A DNA stretch of 64,000 bases from Nitrospira sp. (GCA_018242725.1 JAFEBI010000004.1:124001-188000), one strand, 5' to 3'; shown: positions 19,971 to 29,971, counted from the stretch's first letter. Notes: generated by a model from the sequence alone, not told the origin. Program-made: numbers and translations.

Positions 19971-21172
19971 CGTGAACGTACCCACCCATGCCCACTCCGA
20001 TGTTCCATCTCCTCTCGTCCGGCATGCCGATCCCTGGAGATGCTCAACAACATTCCTACTCCAGCCAAGCTGACGACAAGAGAGGATCCTCCATAACTGA
20101 CGAATGGTAACGTGAGCCCTTTTGTCGGCACGAGCCCGGTCACCACACAAGCGTTGATCAACGCCTGCACTCCGATTAGTGTCGTGATACCGATTCCCAA
20201 GTACCGCCCAAAGGGAACCCGTGCGCGCGTGGAAATCTGAAATCCACGGATCATGAACAACACAAATAAGAGGGTAATGACACCGGTACCGACGAACCCC
20301 AGCTCTTCGCCGATGAGCGCCAAGACAAAGTCTGTGTGTGCTTCGGGAAGAAAAAAGAGTTTCTGTTTCCCTTCTCCCAACCCTACTCCAAAAAGGCCGC
20401 CGCTGCCGAACGCCAGAAATGATTGAGTAATCTGAAATCCTGTATCGGATGCATCGCTCCATGGCTGCAAGAACGCCATGAGTCGTTGTCGGCGATACTC
20501 GGTAGACAAGACGAGCGCCAGTCCAATTGGTATCGCACAGAGCACCAATGTTGACAGATGAGACAGGCGTGCCCCCCCCACGAATAGAAGACTGCCCGTG
20601 ACCACCCCTAACACCACGACCGTTCCCAAATCCGGCTCCATCAGAACCAATCCGCTGAGAAGGCCAACAACAAGCAACACTGGGAGTAGCCCTGTCTGAA
20701 AGTCTTGGATCCTGCCTTCCTTTCTTGTTAGGTACGCGGCGAGATAGATCACCACACCCAGCTTCAACATCTCGGCAGGCTGAATCGAGAGCGGCCCTGC
20801 CCCTAGCCACCGTCTGGCTCCGTTGGCGGCCATCCCCAACGAGGGAATCAATACCATGATCAGGAGCGCCGTCATACCCCCAAGCAGCGGAATGGACAAC
20901 CGTTTCCACCAGACATAGTCGACGCGAGACAGCACGTGGAGAAGGCTCAACCCCACCACCAACCAGACGCACTGCCTCTTGAGGTAGTACCAGGAATCGT
21001 GATATCGATTGCCTGCCAGTACCGCACTCGCACTGAACACCATGACCAAGCCGACAATTGTCAGCATCACCGTCACGCATAACAAGACTTGATCCATCCC
21101 AACCCGCGGCGAAACCCGCGAGCCATTCGAGATCCAAGGTAGTGCCAAAGTCCCAGCTTCTTTCTTTGACAT
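19967..21172 (-). CDS. ftsW: Lipid II polymerase / division protein FtsW
   Basis: SEDS-family glycosyltransferase that polymerises septal peptidoglycan with FtsI. 401 residues with about ten membrane segments. Family hallmarks visible: QPAEMLKLGVVIYLAAYL, the catalytic-loop Asp in VLMEPDLGTVVVLG, EAHTDFVLALIGEELGFVG, and PFVSYGGSSLV at the C-terminus. Located between murD and murG, as usual. Confidence 0.96.
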   Translation of the reverse strand: MSKKEAGTLALPWISNGSRVSPRVGMDQVLLCVTVMLTIVGLVMVFSASAVLAGNRYHDSWYYLKRQCVWLVVGLSLLHVLSRVDYVWWKRLSIPLLGGMTALLIMVLIPSLGMAANGARRWLGAGPLSIQPAEMLKLGVVIYLAAYLTRKEGRIQDFQTGLLPVLLVVGLLSGLVLMEPDLGTVVVLGVVTGSLLFVGGARLSHLSTLVLCAIPIGLALVLSTEYRRQRLMAFLQPWSDASDTGFQITQSFLAFGSGGLFGVGLGEGKQKLFFLPEAHTDFVLALIGEELGFVGTGVITLLFVLFMIRGFQISTRARVPFGRYLGIGITTLIGVQALINACVVTGLVPTKGLTLPFVSYGGSSLVVSLAGVGMLLSISRDRHAGREEMEHRSGHGWVRSR

Positions 21173-21207
21173 CGTTCAGTGTCAATGCTCCGCTGTATCG
21201 CCGACCG

Positions 21208-22617
21208 TCAGGCCGGCAAAGATTGCACTGCACTCTTAAATTGTCTCCCACGGTCTTGATAATCAGCAAACATATCGAAACTCGCACAGGCCGGCGACAT
21301 CAACACGACGTCCCCCGAGCTTGCTCCCAAGGCAGCCAACTCCACTGCCTCCTGTAGGCTATTCGGCCGGTCGATGGCCCCATAACCTTGTACGGCATCA
21401 GCGATCAACGGCGCCGCCTCTCCAATTAACAAGAGGCGTTTCACCCGTTGATGGATCGCCGGAACCAACCGCGAGAAATCTCCACCTTTGTCGCGCCCGC
21501 CGGCAATCAGCCAAATCGGCTGATCAATACTGAGCAGTGCCTTCAATGTCGCGTCGACATTGGTTCCTTTTGAGTCGTTGATAAAGCGTACCCCTCGACG
21601 CTCACGGACCACCTCCAAGGCATGTTCCAGACCTGGGAACTCCTTAAGAACGCGACATACATCATCCAGAGGGCACCCACTCAACAGTGCATAGGTGGCG
21701 GCAGCCATGGCATTCTCAACGTTATGATCGCCAATGATCTTGAGTTCGCTACGAAGACAGACTTCCCGTGCCTGACCATCAATGGCCGTCATAATGCGAC
21801 CATGTTCGAGATAGGTTCCTCCTACCAGGTCCGGCGGTAACGGTGGCCGCCTCGTAAATCCAAACGTTCGAGCCTTTACGCCATGTCGTAGTGCACTGAC
21901 TCGGGGATCATCGAGATTAAACAGAGCAACATCCGATGGAGTTTGGTTCTCAAAAATCCTATTTTTTGCGGCAATATACTCTGCAATGGACTCATACCGA
22001 TCCTGGTGATCCACCGTCACATTGAGAATTGCCGCAATCCAGGGGTGAAACTGCTCAACCGTTTCGAGCTGAAAACTGGAAACTTCCACGACGGCAGCAT
22101 CGTACGGACAAGCTCGTCCCTGCTTCATTGTTCGTAACGACTGGATAGCCGCCTCACTAAAGGCAGTCCCGAGATTGCCGCCAACAAATACCCGCTTCCC
22201 ACTAGCCTGTAACATTTTCCCGATCATCGTGACCGTCGTGCTCTTCCCATTAGTACCGGTCAGTGCCAGAATCGGAACGGGCATGAATCTGGACGCAAGA
22301 TCGAGCTCGCTGATCACCTTCACGCCCCGACGGCGGACACGCTCCAACGCTTCCATCCGATAGGGCACTCCCGGACTAATGACCACTAACTCGGCCGACG
22401 TCAGAGCCGTTTCATAACTGCTTCCCAACACCACGTCGATCGCCGACTCTTCAACGGTATTGAGTACGCCAAGCAATTCCGCTCGATCCTTCCGATCGGC
22501 AACGGTCACAACCGCACCGGCTGTCTGCAGGAGATGAGCGGCGGCCACCCCACTCCGTGCCAGTCCAACGACCGTCACCCGTTTCCCTTCAAGCTGTTTC
22601 GTGTCCAGTCCAACCAT
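21208..22617 (-). CDS. murD: UDP-N-acetylmuramoyl-L-alanine--D-glutamate ligase
   Basis: Adds D-Glu in the cytosolic part of peptidoglycan synthesis. 469 residues. N-terminal VTVVGLARSGVAAAHLL, ATP loop ALTGTNGKSTTVTMIGKML, and the C-terminal part IWLIAGGRDKGGDFSRL, a MurD hallmark. Begins 7 bases after mraY. Confidence 0.96.
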   Translation of the reverse strand: MVGLDTKQLEGKRVTVVGLARSGVAAAHLLQTAGAVVTVADRKDRAELLGVLNTVEESAIDVVLGSSYETALTSAELVVISPGVPYRMEALERVRRRGVKVISELDLASRFMPVPILALTGTNGKSTTVTMIGKMLQASGKRVFVGGNLGTAFSEAAIQSLRTMKQGRACPYDAAVVEVSSFQLETVEQFHPWIAAILNVTVDHQDRYESIAEYIAAKNRIFENQTPSDVALFNLDDPRVSALRHGVKARTFGFTRRPPLPPDLVGGTYLEHGRIMTAIDGQAREVCLRSELKIIGDHNVENAMAAATYALLSGCPLDDVCRVLKEFPGLEHALEVVRERRGVRFINDSKGTNVDATLKALLSIDQPIWLIAGGRDKGGDFSRLVPAIHQRVKRLLLIGEAAPLIADAVQGYGAIDRPNSLQEAVELAALGASSGDVVLMSPACASFDMFADYQDRGRQFKSAVQSLPA

Positions 22618-22623
22618 ATCGGA

Positions 22624-23700
22624 CTACCTTAATTTGAGCGTGCTCAGACTCAATAGCGCGAGTAAAATCGCGATAATCCATAGGCGAACGACCACCTTTG
22701 GCTCTTCCCAGCCTTTCATCTCAAAGTGATGGTGAATGGGGGCCATGAGAAAGATTCGCTTGCCTCGAGACTTGAATGACAGGACTTGAAAAATGACTGA
22801 CACTGCCTCAATGACAAAGACCCCACCAACCATCAACAGAAGCAATTCATGCTTGCTGATCACCGCCACTGTCCCCAGTGCCGCCCCAAGCGGAAGCGAT
22901 CCGACGTCTCCCATAAAGACGGAGGCGGGATAGGTATTGAACCAAAGAAAGCCGAGGCTCGATCCCAAGATTGCGGCCGTGAACACCGCCAATTCTCCTG
23001 CCCCTTCGATATGCGGAATGAGAAGATATTCAGACATCAGCCGGTGACCGGTCACATAGGCAACAACAGTATAGGCCAGTGCCGTGATCATGATCGGCCC
23101 GATGGCCAACCCGTCGAGACCATCCGTCAGATTCACAGCATTGGAGCTCCCAACGATGACAATGATGGCAAACACGATGTAAAACCAGCCTAAGTCCGGC
23201 ATGAAACTTTTAAAGAACGGCACACTGAGCTTCGTGTTGTACTCCGGCAAGGAATAGAGAACCACTGCGACAATAAGCGCGACCACAATTTGTGCCGAAA
23301 ATTTTTGCGACGCGGAGAGTCCCTTCGATCGCGCTTTGATAAATTTCAAATAGTCATCGATAAACCCAATGACACAGAACCCAAGCGTGGCACCGAGTAC
23401 CAACCAGACGTGAGGGCGCGAGATGTCCGCCCACAATAAGGTCGACAGCGTCACCGCAAAGATAATCAAGATGCCGCCCATCGTCGGCGTTCCGCTTTTA
23501 GCAAGATGCCGCTTCGGTCCGTCATCCCGTACTTGTTGACCCAACTTGATTTCTTGGAGCTTTCTGATCACCCACGGAGCCAGCACAAAAGCGATCAGAA
23601 AGGCCGTGACCGCCGCATAAATAATACGGAAGCTCTGGTAGCGGAAGACGTTCAGAAAGGAGAATTGGGTGTGAAAGGGGTAGAGCCAAATATACAGCAT
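22624..23700 (-). CDS. mraY: Phospho-N-acetylmuramoyl-pentapeptide transferase
   Basis: Membrane enzyme making lipid I from UDP-MurNAc-pentapeptide and undecaprenyl phosphate. 358 residues from the ATG at 23700 (MLYIWLYPF), the family length; the longer frame to 23766 overlaps murF and is not needed. About ten membrane segments; motifs GTPTMGGILIIFAV, FIDDYLKFIKARSKGLSA, NLTDGLDGLAIGP, and the HHHFEMKGWEE loop near the C-terminus. Confidence 0.96.
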   Translation of the reverse strand: MLYIWLYPFHTQFSFLNVFRYQSFRIIYAAVTAFLIAFVLAPWVIRKLQEIKLGQQVRDDGPKRHLAKSGTPTMGGILIIFAVTLSTLLWADISRPHVWLVLGATLGFCVIGFIDDYLKFIKARSKGLSASQKFSAQIVVALIVAVVLYSLPEYNTKLSVPFFKSFMPDLGWFYIVFAIIVIVGSSNAVNLTDGLDGLAIGPIMITALAYTVVAYVTGHRLMSEYLLIPHIEGAGELAVFTAAILGSSLGFLWFNTYPASVFMGDVGSLPLGAALGTVAVISKHELLLLMVGGVFVIEAVSVIFQVLSFKSRGKRIFLMAPIHHHFEMKGWEEPKVVVRLWIIAILLALLSLSTLKLR

Positions 23701-23713
23701 ATGCCGACGAGAC

Positions 23714-25180
23714 CTATGAGGCTTTCTTTCGCGCACCCCTACGTTCTCGGAGCGCGTCTGCCACACGTTCCAATTTCATACCGCGAGATGCTTTGATCAA
23801 CACCACGTCCCCGGATTGAGCCATCGTTTTCACCACATCGGCTGCAGCGTCGGCATCCGATACTTCCATGATGTGGGACGGATCTTGCCCCGCCTCCCTC
23901 GCACCTCTGGCAAGGCTTTTCCCCAAGTGTCCACAAACCACCAGTTGGTCGATCCTCTGCCGTGCAACAAAACCACCTACCTCCTCATGCATCCGTGCGG
24001 CATTCGGACCAAGCTCCAGCATATCCCCCAAGATCGCAATCTTTTTTCCCTTCGCTCGAACCTGGCCTAGGAGCTGAACCGCGGCCGTCATCGACGCTGG
24101 GTTAGCATTGTAACAGTCGATGATGAGCTTGACCCCCTGACAAACAGCGACCTGCGACCTCATGGCCGCCGGACGAAATTTCGAAAGCCCCTGAGCAATT
24201 GCCGACCCAGATAGCCCCAGGGTCGTACCGACCGCTGCCGCAGCCAGAGCATTGACAACATTGTGCTCGCCCTGAACTCGAATATGGACATTAGTATGGC
24301 GTCTGCTTCCAGGAAGCAGCAGGCGAAACATCGTACCGTTGCGTTCGTCTGACGTCACATTCATGGCACGGACGTCGGCTTTCGCCGATAAGCCAAAAGA
24401 CACCACACGGCACCGGGCTCGCGCGGTGAGATAGTTGTAGTAAGAATCATCGGCGTTCAGGACAGCGGTCCCATTGCCTGGGAGCAGATCGAGCAACTCC
24501 GCTTTTGCTTGCGCAGAGACGTCCATGGATCCAAAAAACTCCAGATGATCAGACCCGATGTTCGTAATGATCCCGATTGTCGGCTTGGCTATTTCGCATA
24601 ACCTGGTTGTCTGACCAGTATTGTCGACTCCCATCTCGATGACCGCTCCCTGATGCCGCGCATTGAGACGGAAGAGGGTTTGCGGAACCCCCAACCGGTT
24701 GTTGAGATTGCCCTCCGTCTTGAGGATCTTCCAGCGATGCGCCATGACACTGGCCACCATTTCCTTGGTCGTCGTCTTCCCATTACTGCCCGTCACGGCG
24801 ACGATCGGAATCTTGAAGCGACCCCGAAAGTATGAGGCCAGCTGTTGGTAGGCGTACAGTGGATCAGGAACACCGAGAATCATCGGCCTCATTCGTTTGG
24901 AGGGGAGCCTCCCCGCACAGAGAGAGACATCGTACGAATCAAGGACGATCGCTCCAACTGCACCACGCATCAGCGCCGCTTTGACAAAATCATGCCCGTC
25001 AAACCGTTCGCCTTGTATCGCGACAAAGAGATCTCCAGGACGAAGTGACCGCGTGTCGAGACTGATGCGCCGGACTCGTTGCTTACCCCAGGCATCTTCA
25101 TCTCCACTTAAGACCCGACCGCCGATCACTTCCCGCAACTCTTCGCCGGAAAAGAAGATCATGGCTGTACGTCCCTGCAC
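23714..25180 (-). CDS. murF: UDP-MurNAc-tripeptide--D-Ala-D-Ala ligase
   Basis: Adds D-Ala-D-Ala to the UDP-MurNAc-tripeptide. 488 residues; ATP loop IVAVTGSNGKTTTKEMVASV, then MGVDNTGQ, and DCYNANPASMTAAVQLL. The start shown is a GTG with AGGA 8 bases upstream; an ATG at 25162 (MIFFSGEEL) fits the domain start equally well. Between murE and mraY. Confidence 0.95.
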   Translation of the reverse strand: MQGRTAMIFFSGEELREVIGGRVLSGDEDAWGKQRVRRISLDTRSLRPGDLFVAIQGERFDGHDFVKAALMRGAVGAIVLDSYDVSLCAGRLPSKRMRPMILGVPDPLYAYQQLASYFRGRFKIPIVAVTGSNGKTTTKEMVASVMAHRWKILKTEGNLNNRLGVPQTLFRLNARHQGAVIEMGVDNTGQTTRLCEIAKPTIGIITNIGSDHLEFFGSMDVSAQAKAELLDLLPGNGTAVLNADDSYYNYLTARARCRVVSFGLSAKADVRAMNVTSDERNGTMFRLLLPGSRRHTNVHIRVQGEHNVVNALAAAAVGTTLGLSGSAIAQGLSKFRPAAMRSQVAVCQGVKLIIDCYNANPASMTAAVQLLGQVRAKGKKIAILGDMLELGPNAARMHEEVGGFVARQRIDQLVVCGHLGKSLARGAREAGQDPSHIMEVSDADAAADVVKTMAQSGDVVLIKASRGMKLERVADALRERRGARKKAS

Positions 25181-25203
25181 CGAGCAAATCCTACTGCCCT
25201 GGG

Positions 25204-26706
25204 TTAGGCTTGAAATCTGAGTCGTTCGATCGCCTGACGCGCTACTTCGCGATCGTCGAAGTGATGTTTCGTGGTCCCAATGATCTGATAATTCTCGTGC
25301 CCTTTCCCAGCGATTAACACCATATCCGCTTGCCGTGCTTCTCGTACCGCCGTCTCAATGGCTTCCCGTCGGTCAGGAATTTTATAATATTGCACATGAG
25401 GCCGTTGCCCCAACGCCTTCACAACCCCCTGCTCCACTTGCTCAAGAATCGCATGCGGGTCTTCCGTTCTTGGATTATCAGAGGTGAGAATCACGATATC
25501 ACTGGAACGCACAGCGGCTTCCCCCATCTTCGGCCGTTTCCCTCGATCACGATCCCCGCCACAACCAAATACCGTAATGATTCTCCCGGTCTTTAATGTT
25601 TCTGCCGCCATCAACAGTCGATTCACAGCATCTTCAGTATGGGCATAGTCGACGACGACTGTGAACGGCTGGCCTGCCATCACACGCTCGAACCGTCCCG
25701 GCACATTCGTGACCCGACTGACGGCGTGATGAATCTGATCAGGTGTTGCTCCCTCATGAAGGGCCACCCCAATGGCGGCTAATAGGTTATAGACATTGTG
25801 TTCGCCCACAAGGTGACTTTCGACTCGAAAATTCCCCCGTGGAGTCACAGCGGTAAACACCGTCCCCTGAAGGGACAGCAGTACATCTTCCGCACGGAGG
25901 TCGGCTTTGGCCTTGAGCGCATAGGTCCATACAGGCACAGGACATCGCGCAACGATACGTGGGCCATAGGAATCATCGACGTTGACGATCGCTCGCTTAT
26001 TCGCTTTATGGCCATTGGCGAGTCCCGTAAAAAGTCGCAACTTGGCCTGAAAGTAGGCTTCCATTGTCCCATGAAAATCAAGATGGTCCTGCGTCAGATT
26101 GGAAAAAACCGCCACATCATATTCGCACCCGCTCGTACGGTCCTGGGCCAAGGCATGTGAGGATACTTCCATCACAGCCGTTGTACATCCGTGAGTAACC
26201 ATTTTTGCGAGCAACTGCTGGAGTTCAAGCGCTCCAGGAGTCGTATGTGCTGCAGGGATTACAGTGTCCCCAATTTGATACGCAACCGTACCGATCATCC
26301 CCACCCGAGCGCGTACAGCTTCTAAGAACGCTTTGCATACATAGGTCGTCGTGGTTTTCCCGTTTGTTCCGGTCACGCCAACCATCCGCAACCGTGACGA
26401 CGGATCTCCATAGAACTGGCTTCCCAGAAGGCCCAGCGCCTTTCTGGAATCCTCAACGTAAACAAAAGGAACCGTCCCTGTCTCCATTGGTTGTTGTGCA
26501 ACCACACCTCCGACACCACCGCTTACCGCCATCGGAATAAACTGGTGCCCATCCACCCGCTCACCTTTCACAGCCACAAAGACACTTCCGGCTGAAATCG
26601 CACGGGAATCGTCAGTGATTCCGTTCACAGCGATATTGAGGTCACCACGACGTTCAAAAACAGACATGTGCCCTTCAAGGGCTTGAAGCATGGTGGCAAA
26701 GGTCAT
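25204..26706 (-). CDS. murE: UDP-MurNAc-L-Ala-D-Glu--2,6-diaminopimelate ligase
   Basis: Adds the third residue of the stem peptide. 500 residues, ATP loop VGVTGTNGKTTTTYVCKAFL, and carbamylated-Lys region. The substrate motif DNPR (TSDNPRTEDPHAI) indicates meso-diaminopimelate rather than lysine, by established MurE specificity rules. This supports a Gram-negative type wall. Between ftsI and murF. Confidence 0.96.
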   Translation of the reverse strand: MTFATMLQALEGHMSVFERRGDLNIAVNGITDDSRAISAGSVFVAVKGERVDGHQFIPMAVSGGVGGVVAQQPMETGTVPFVYVEDSRKALGLLGSQFYGDPSSRLRMVGVTGTNGKTTTTYVCKAFLEAVRARVGMIGTVAYQIGDTVIPAAHTTPGALELQQLLAKMVTHGCTTAVMEVSSHALAQDRTSGCEYDVAVFSNLTQDHLDFHGTMEAYFQAKLRLFTGLANGHKANKRAIVNVDDSYGPRIVARCPVPVWTYALKAKADLRAEDVLLSLQGTVFTAVTPRGNFRVESHLVGEHNVYNLLAAIGVALHEGATPDQIHHAVSRVTNVPGRFERVMAGQPFTVVVDYAHTEDAVNRLLMAAETLKTGRIITVFGCGGDRDRGKRPKMGEAAVRSSDIVILTSDNPRTEDPHAILEQVEQGVVKALGQRPHVQYYKIPDRREAIETAVREARQADMVLIAGKGHENYQIIGTTKHHFDDREVARQAIERLRFQA

Positions 26707-26733
26707 TGACGTTTCCTAATATTATCGGGATTA

Positions 26734-28443
26734 CTACAGCGCCATTGCCAGCGTAACGGGCTCGTCCGATGCCACACCCAAGTAACTCAACACCTGCTCG
26801 CCGACGCGGCTAAACACGGGAGCGGCCACCGTCCCGCCCCACGTATCACCCTGAGGTTCATCGATCACCACGATCATCGCCAGTCGTGGGTTATTCGCCG
26901 GGACATACCCCGCGAACGATGTCACAAACCGAGAACCCGAGTAGCTACCCGTTCGAGGATCAATCTTTTGGGCCGTGCCGGTCTTCCCAGCCACCCGAAA
27001 ACCTGGAATGGCCGCCTTTGCCCCGGTTCCATCTGTGACAACTCCTTCTAAGATGTTTGTCATCGTATGGGCGGTTTCAGGAGAAACGGCCCGTCGTCTC
27101 ACCTGGGGAGAGATTGTCTTCAGAAGTTGCCCTTCGGAACTTCGAATCTCTGAAACCACGTAGGGTCTCATCAAGACCCCTTCGTTTGCCAGAGCCGCTA
27201 TTGCGGAGACCATCTGTATCGGCGTCACACCTATTTCCTGTCCTATTGAAATCGAGGCGACAGAACGCCGCCCCCAGTCCTTCGGATGCCTGACCAACCC
27301 TGCTCCTTCTCCAGGAAGGTCGATCTCCGTCTTTTGCCCAAATCCAAACGCCTGAAGATATCGATAAAGCCGCTGCTCTCCCAATGCCATACCGGTCTTC
27401 GCCGCGCCGATGTTACTGGACTTCTGTATGACCTGCGCAAAGGAGACCCAACCCAGCTTCTCATGATCATGAATCACGGTATTGGCAACCGCCATACGAC
27501 CATGCTCTCCAAACACCATCGTATTCGGCCTCACAACCCGCTCTTCAATGGCCGCAGCCGCCATCACGGCCTTCAGTGTAGACCCCGGCTCGTACGCATC
27601 TGTAAGCGCCTTGTTTCGCCATCGATCCGGACTGAGGTTCGAGACCACGTTTGGATCAAATCTCGGACTAACCGCCATCGCCAGCACCGCTCCGGTCCGT
27701 GGATCCAAAACAATCATCGTGCCTGACTTTGCTTGAGCGCGAGTCACGGCCTCCTCAAGCTCCCTTTCCGTAATGTACTGAATCACCTCATCGATCGTGA
27801 GTGCGAGGTTATATCCCGGTGTGGGACTTCGTTCCGTCATATCCTTTGGAAACACCGAACGCCCCAGAGCGTCACGCTGGAGGACCATCATCCGCTTTTC
27901 ACCACGCAAGTACGACTCATACCGATGTTCAACACCCTCCAGCCCCTCACCATCCATTCCAGCAAAACCCAACACATGAGACAGAAATGAGCCCTTGGGG
28001 TAGAACCGACGCCCCTCCATGACGACTCCAACCCCATCGATGGATAACCGTTCCAGACGACGCCCCTGCTCAGGGTCTAACTTTCGAGCCAGCCACACAA
28101 AACTCCGTGCCTGTCGAAGCTTGCGCTCTAACTCTTCACTCCGAACTTGCAAAACAGGCGCGAGCACCCGAGCAGTTTTTGTCGGGCTGTCCAACGTAGC
28201 CGGAACCCCAAAAGCGGACGGCACTTCAACGTTCATTGCCAAGACCTTACCGTGCTTATCGACAATGGTGCCGCGCGCTCCTTCCAGTGATACCGTCTTT
28301 CGATGTTGTCGGTCCGCCTTGACCGACAGTTCAGCAGCTTGCCAGACCTGCAGTGTCACCAGGCGGAACAGAACCACCCCAAAGCCACCCAGCAGTAGCA
28401 GCAATAGGATATAGTGACGACCGACAGGAACAAAACTCGCCAC
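26734..28443 (-). CDS. ftsI: Septal peptidoglycan transpeptidase FtsI (PBP3)
   Basis: Class B penicillin-binding protein, 569 residues. One N-terminal membrane helix (about 10-30), pedestal domain, and transpeptidase domain with the serine motif STLK (YEPGSTLKAVMAAAA), SSN (KSSNIGAAK), and KTG (VAGKTGTAQK). The GTG start at 28443 shares its first base with the ftsL stop (TAGTG) and has a perfect AGGAGG. Works with FtsW. Confidence 0.96.
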   Translation of the reverse strand: MASFVPVGRHYILLLLLLGGFGVVLFRLVTLQVWQAAELSVKADRQHRKTVSLEGARGTIVDKHGKVLAMNVEVPSAFGVPATLDSPTKTARVLAPVLQVRSEELERKLRQARSFVWLARKLDPEQGRRLERLSIDGVGVVMEGRRFYPKGSFLSHVLGFAGMDGEGLEGVEHRYESYLRGEKRMMVLQRDALGRSVFPKDMTERSPTPGYNLALTIDEVIQYITERELEEAVTRAQAKSGTMIVLDPRTGAVLAMAVSPRFDPNVVSNLSPDRWRNKALTDAYEPGSTLKAVMAAAAIEERVVRPNTMVFGEHGRMAVANTVIHDHEKLGWVSFAQVIQKSSNIGAAKTGMALGEQRLYRYLQAFGFGQKTEIDLPGEGAGLVRHPKDWGRRSVASISIGQEIGVTPIQMVSAIAALANEGVLMRPYVVSEIRSSEGQLLKTISPQVRRRAVSPETAHTMTNILEGVVTDGTGAKAAIPGFRVAGKTGTAQKIDPRTGSYSGSRFVTSFAGYVPANNPRLAMIVVIDEPQGDTWGGTVAAPVFSRVGEQVLSYLGVASDEPVTLAMAL

Positions 28444-28784
28444 TAGTACCTCCTAGCCAAAAGATCGTTCTTCGCGACTCGGACTTCCACTGGCGCAGCA
28501 TCGGCCACCGCGACTGGCTGCATGCTACCCGGCCTAAACTGAACCAATATGACCTGCCCTTGCTGCGGCAAACCCATCCCCAGCTCTTTGGTCGCCAGGC
28601 GTGCGATCCGACCGGATGCGCTCAAGGTGGAAAACTGTACTTTTAATTCATCACGTTGTCGCTCCAACGCAGTTTTATCGCGCTTCAGCTGTTCGATCTG
28701 ATAACCAACTCGAACCATATCGACTCGCTCCCACACAAATCCGAACACCAAACACAGCCCAAGAAGAACAGCCAAGATTTTCAT
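28443..28784 (-). CDS. ftsL: Cell division protein FtsL
   Basis: 113-residue bitopic protein: short N-terminus, membrane helix (about 3-19), then a coiled coil (YQIEQLKRDKTALERQRDEL) and a short periplasmic tail. Sequence conservation in this family is poor; size, topology and position between rsmH and ftsI identify it. It would bridge FtsQ and FtsWI in the divisome. Confidence 0.88.
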   Translation of the reverse strand: MKILAVLLGLCLVFGFVWERVDMVRVGYQIEQLKRDKTALERQRDELKVQFSTLSASGRIARLATKELGMGLPQQGQVILVQFRPGSMQPVAVADAAPVEVRVAKNDLLARRY

Positions 28785-28792
28785 GACAACTC

Positions 28793-29710
28793 CTACTTCG
28801 ATTGACGTTCGGCAACACGCAATTTGGCGCTTCGTGACCGTGGGTTTCTCTCACTCTCTTCCCTGGATGGAACGACTGGCTTCTTCGTGCACAAGGAAAG
28901 TCGTGCCTGAGGCTCTTGCGCCAAAGACCGAAACGTATGCTTGACCATGCGGTCTTCAAGAGAATGGAAAGAAATCGCGCAGATCCTTCCCCCCTCCGAC
29001 AACACGTCGGTCGCATCTCGAAGTGACGGTTCAATGCTCTCAAGCTCTTGATTGACGGCGATGCGAATAGCCTGAAAGGTCCGTGTTGCGCAATGAATTC
29101 GACCGTGTCGATACGATGACGGCACTGAGCGAGCGATGACTGCAGCCAATGCCCCTGTCGTCTCAATCCGACAACGATGTCGTTCCCGCACAATGGCCCC
29201 GGCAATCCGCCGTGCATACCGCTCCTCTCCGAACTGATAAATAATGTCCGCAAGCACAGCCTCCGGACTGGTGTTCACTACATCAGTGGCAGTGGAACCG
29301 ATCGACTGGTCCATACGCATATCGAGGGGGCCATCTTGCTGAAAGCTGAATCCTCTAGCAGGGTTGTTAATCTGTGGAGAGGAAACCCCAAAATCAAAGA
29401 TCACTCCCCCCACGGTCGCAACACCAACTTCTGCAAGATGCTGCCTTAAGTCTCGATAATTCCCTTGGCGCAACACAACCTGATCTCCAAATCGACGCAA
29501 CCGCTGCCGACAGAACTCAATCGCTTCGGGATCGCGATCTAATCCAATGACTCTCGTTCCAGGTTGACCAGACTCCAAAAGCAGCTCGGCATGCCCACCA
29601 TACCCCACCGTACAGTCCAGAATGGTGACGGGTTGACTGGAAATAAGCCATTCGCATACTTCTTTCCCAAACACAGATATGTGCGGCGATTCGCTAGCAA
29701 TACTTTTCAC
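28793..29710 (-). CDS. rsmH: 16S rRNA (cytosine-1402-N4)-methyltransferase
   Basis: Also called MraW. 305 residues. SAM-binding VTILDCTVGYGGHAELLLE, VIGLDRDPEAI, FDFGVSSPQINNPARGFSF, and C-terminal ICAISFHSLEDRMVKHTFR. The start is a GTG at 29710: the conserved His-x-Ser-Val segment at residues 10-13 requires a start here. No clear ribosome binding site; instead the start codon lies inside the third box of the MraZ-like operator. First gene of the division cluster. Confidence 0.95.
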   Translation of the reverse strand: MKSIASESPHISVFGKEVCEWLISSQPVTILDCTVGYGGHAELLLESGQPGTRVIGLDRDPEAIEFCRQRLRRFGDQVVLRQGNYRDLRQHLAEVGVATVGGVIFDFGVSSPQINNPARGFSFQQDGPLDMRMDQSIGSTATDVVNTSPEAVLADIIYQFGEERYARRIAGAIVRERHRCRIETTGALAAVIARSVPSSYRHGRIHCATRTFQAIRIAVNQELESIEPSLRDATDVLSEGGRICAISFHSLEDRMVKHTFRSLAQEPQARLSLCTKKPVVPSREESERNPRSRSAKLRVAERQSK

Positions 29711-29733
29711 CCACTAGACACCACTTTTACCCA
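29709..29733 (-). promoter_or_regulatory. MraZ-type operator (three direct TGGGN-like boxes)
   Basis: Minus strand: TGGGT (29729-29733), TGGTG (29719-29723), TGGGT (29709-29713), each pair separated by exactly 5 bases, giving a 10-base period. This is the layout described for MraZ sites at the E. coli mra promoter (TGGGN direct repeats with 5-base spacers). The boxes lie downstream of the -10 element and run into the rsmH start codon, a repressing position. No mraZ gene is adjacent. Confidence 0.7.
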
Positions 29734-29744
29734 CCACTCGAGCG

Positions 29745-29772
29745 AGTATACTCTCGCATTTCTGGTTGTCAA
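29745..29772 (-). promoter_or_regulatory. Sigma-70-type promoter of the division/cell-wall cluster
   Basis: Minus strand: perfect TTGACA (29767-29772), 16-base spacer, TATACT (29745-29750). The predicted start near 29738 leaves a leader of under 30 bases before the rsmH GTG. It is immediately followed by the MraZ-type operator, which would block early elongation or initiation when occupied. Confidence 0.75.
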
Positions 29773-29971
29773 CTGCATTTCAGTGACTTACAGCTCGTTG
29801 CACCTGTAGATAACGTTCAGGATGGCACTCGCCATGGAGGCCAATTCTTCTGCCGTTGATAGGTCTAAGTGGCCATATCATTTACCTCTCCCCTCTCGAC
29901 TCCATCTATTCAACCCATCCAACTCTTTGAGTTTCATTGACTTCTACAACATTGAGTTAGAGAATGATATT

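Noticed and set aside
19971-21287. Long in-frame extension upstream of murG
   Set aside because: It is a second frame across ftsW with no family likeness; murG starts at 19970 with an ATGA overlap.
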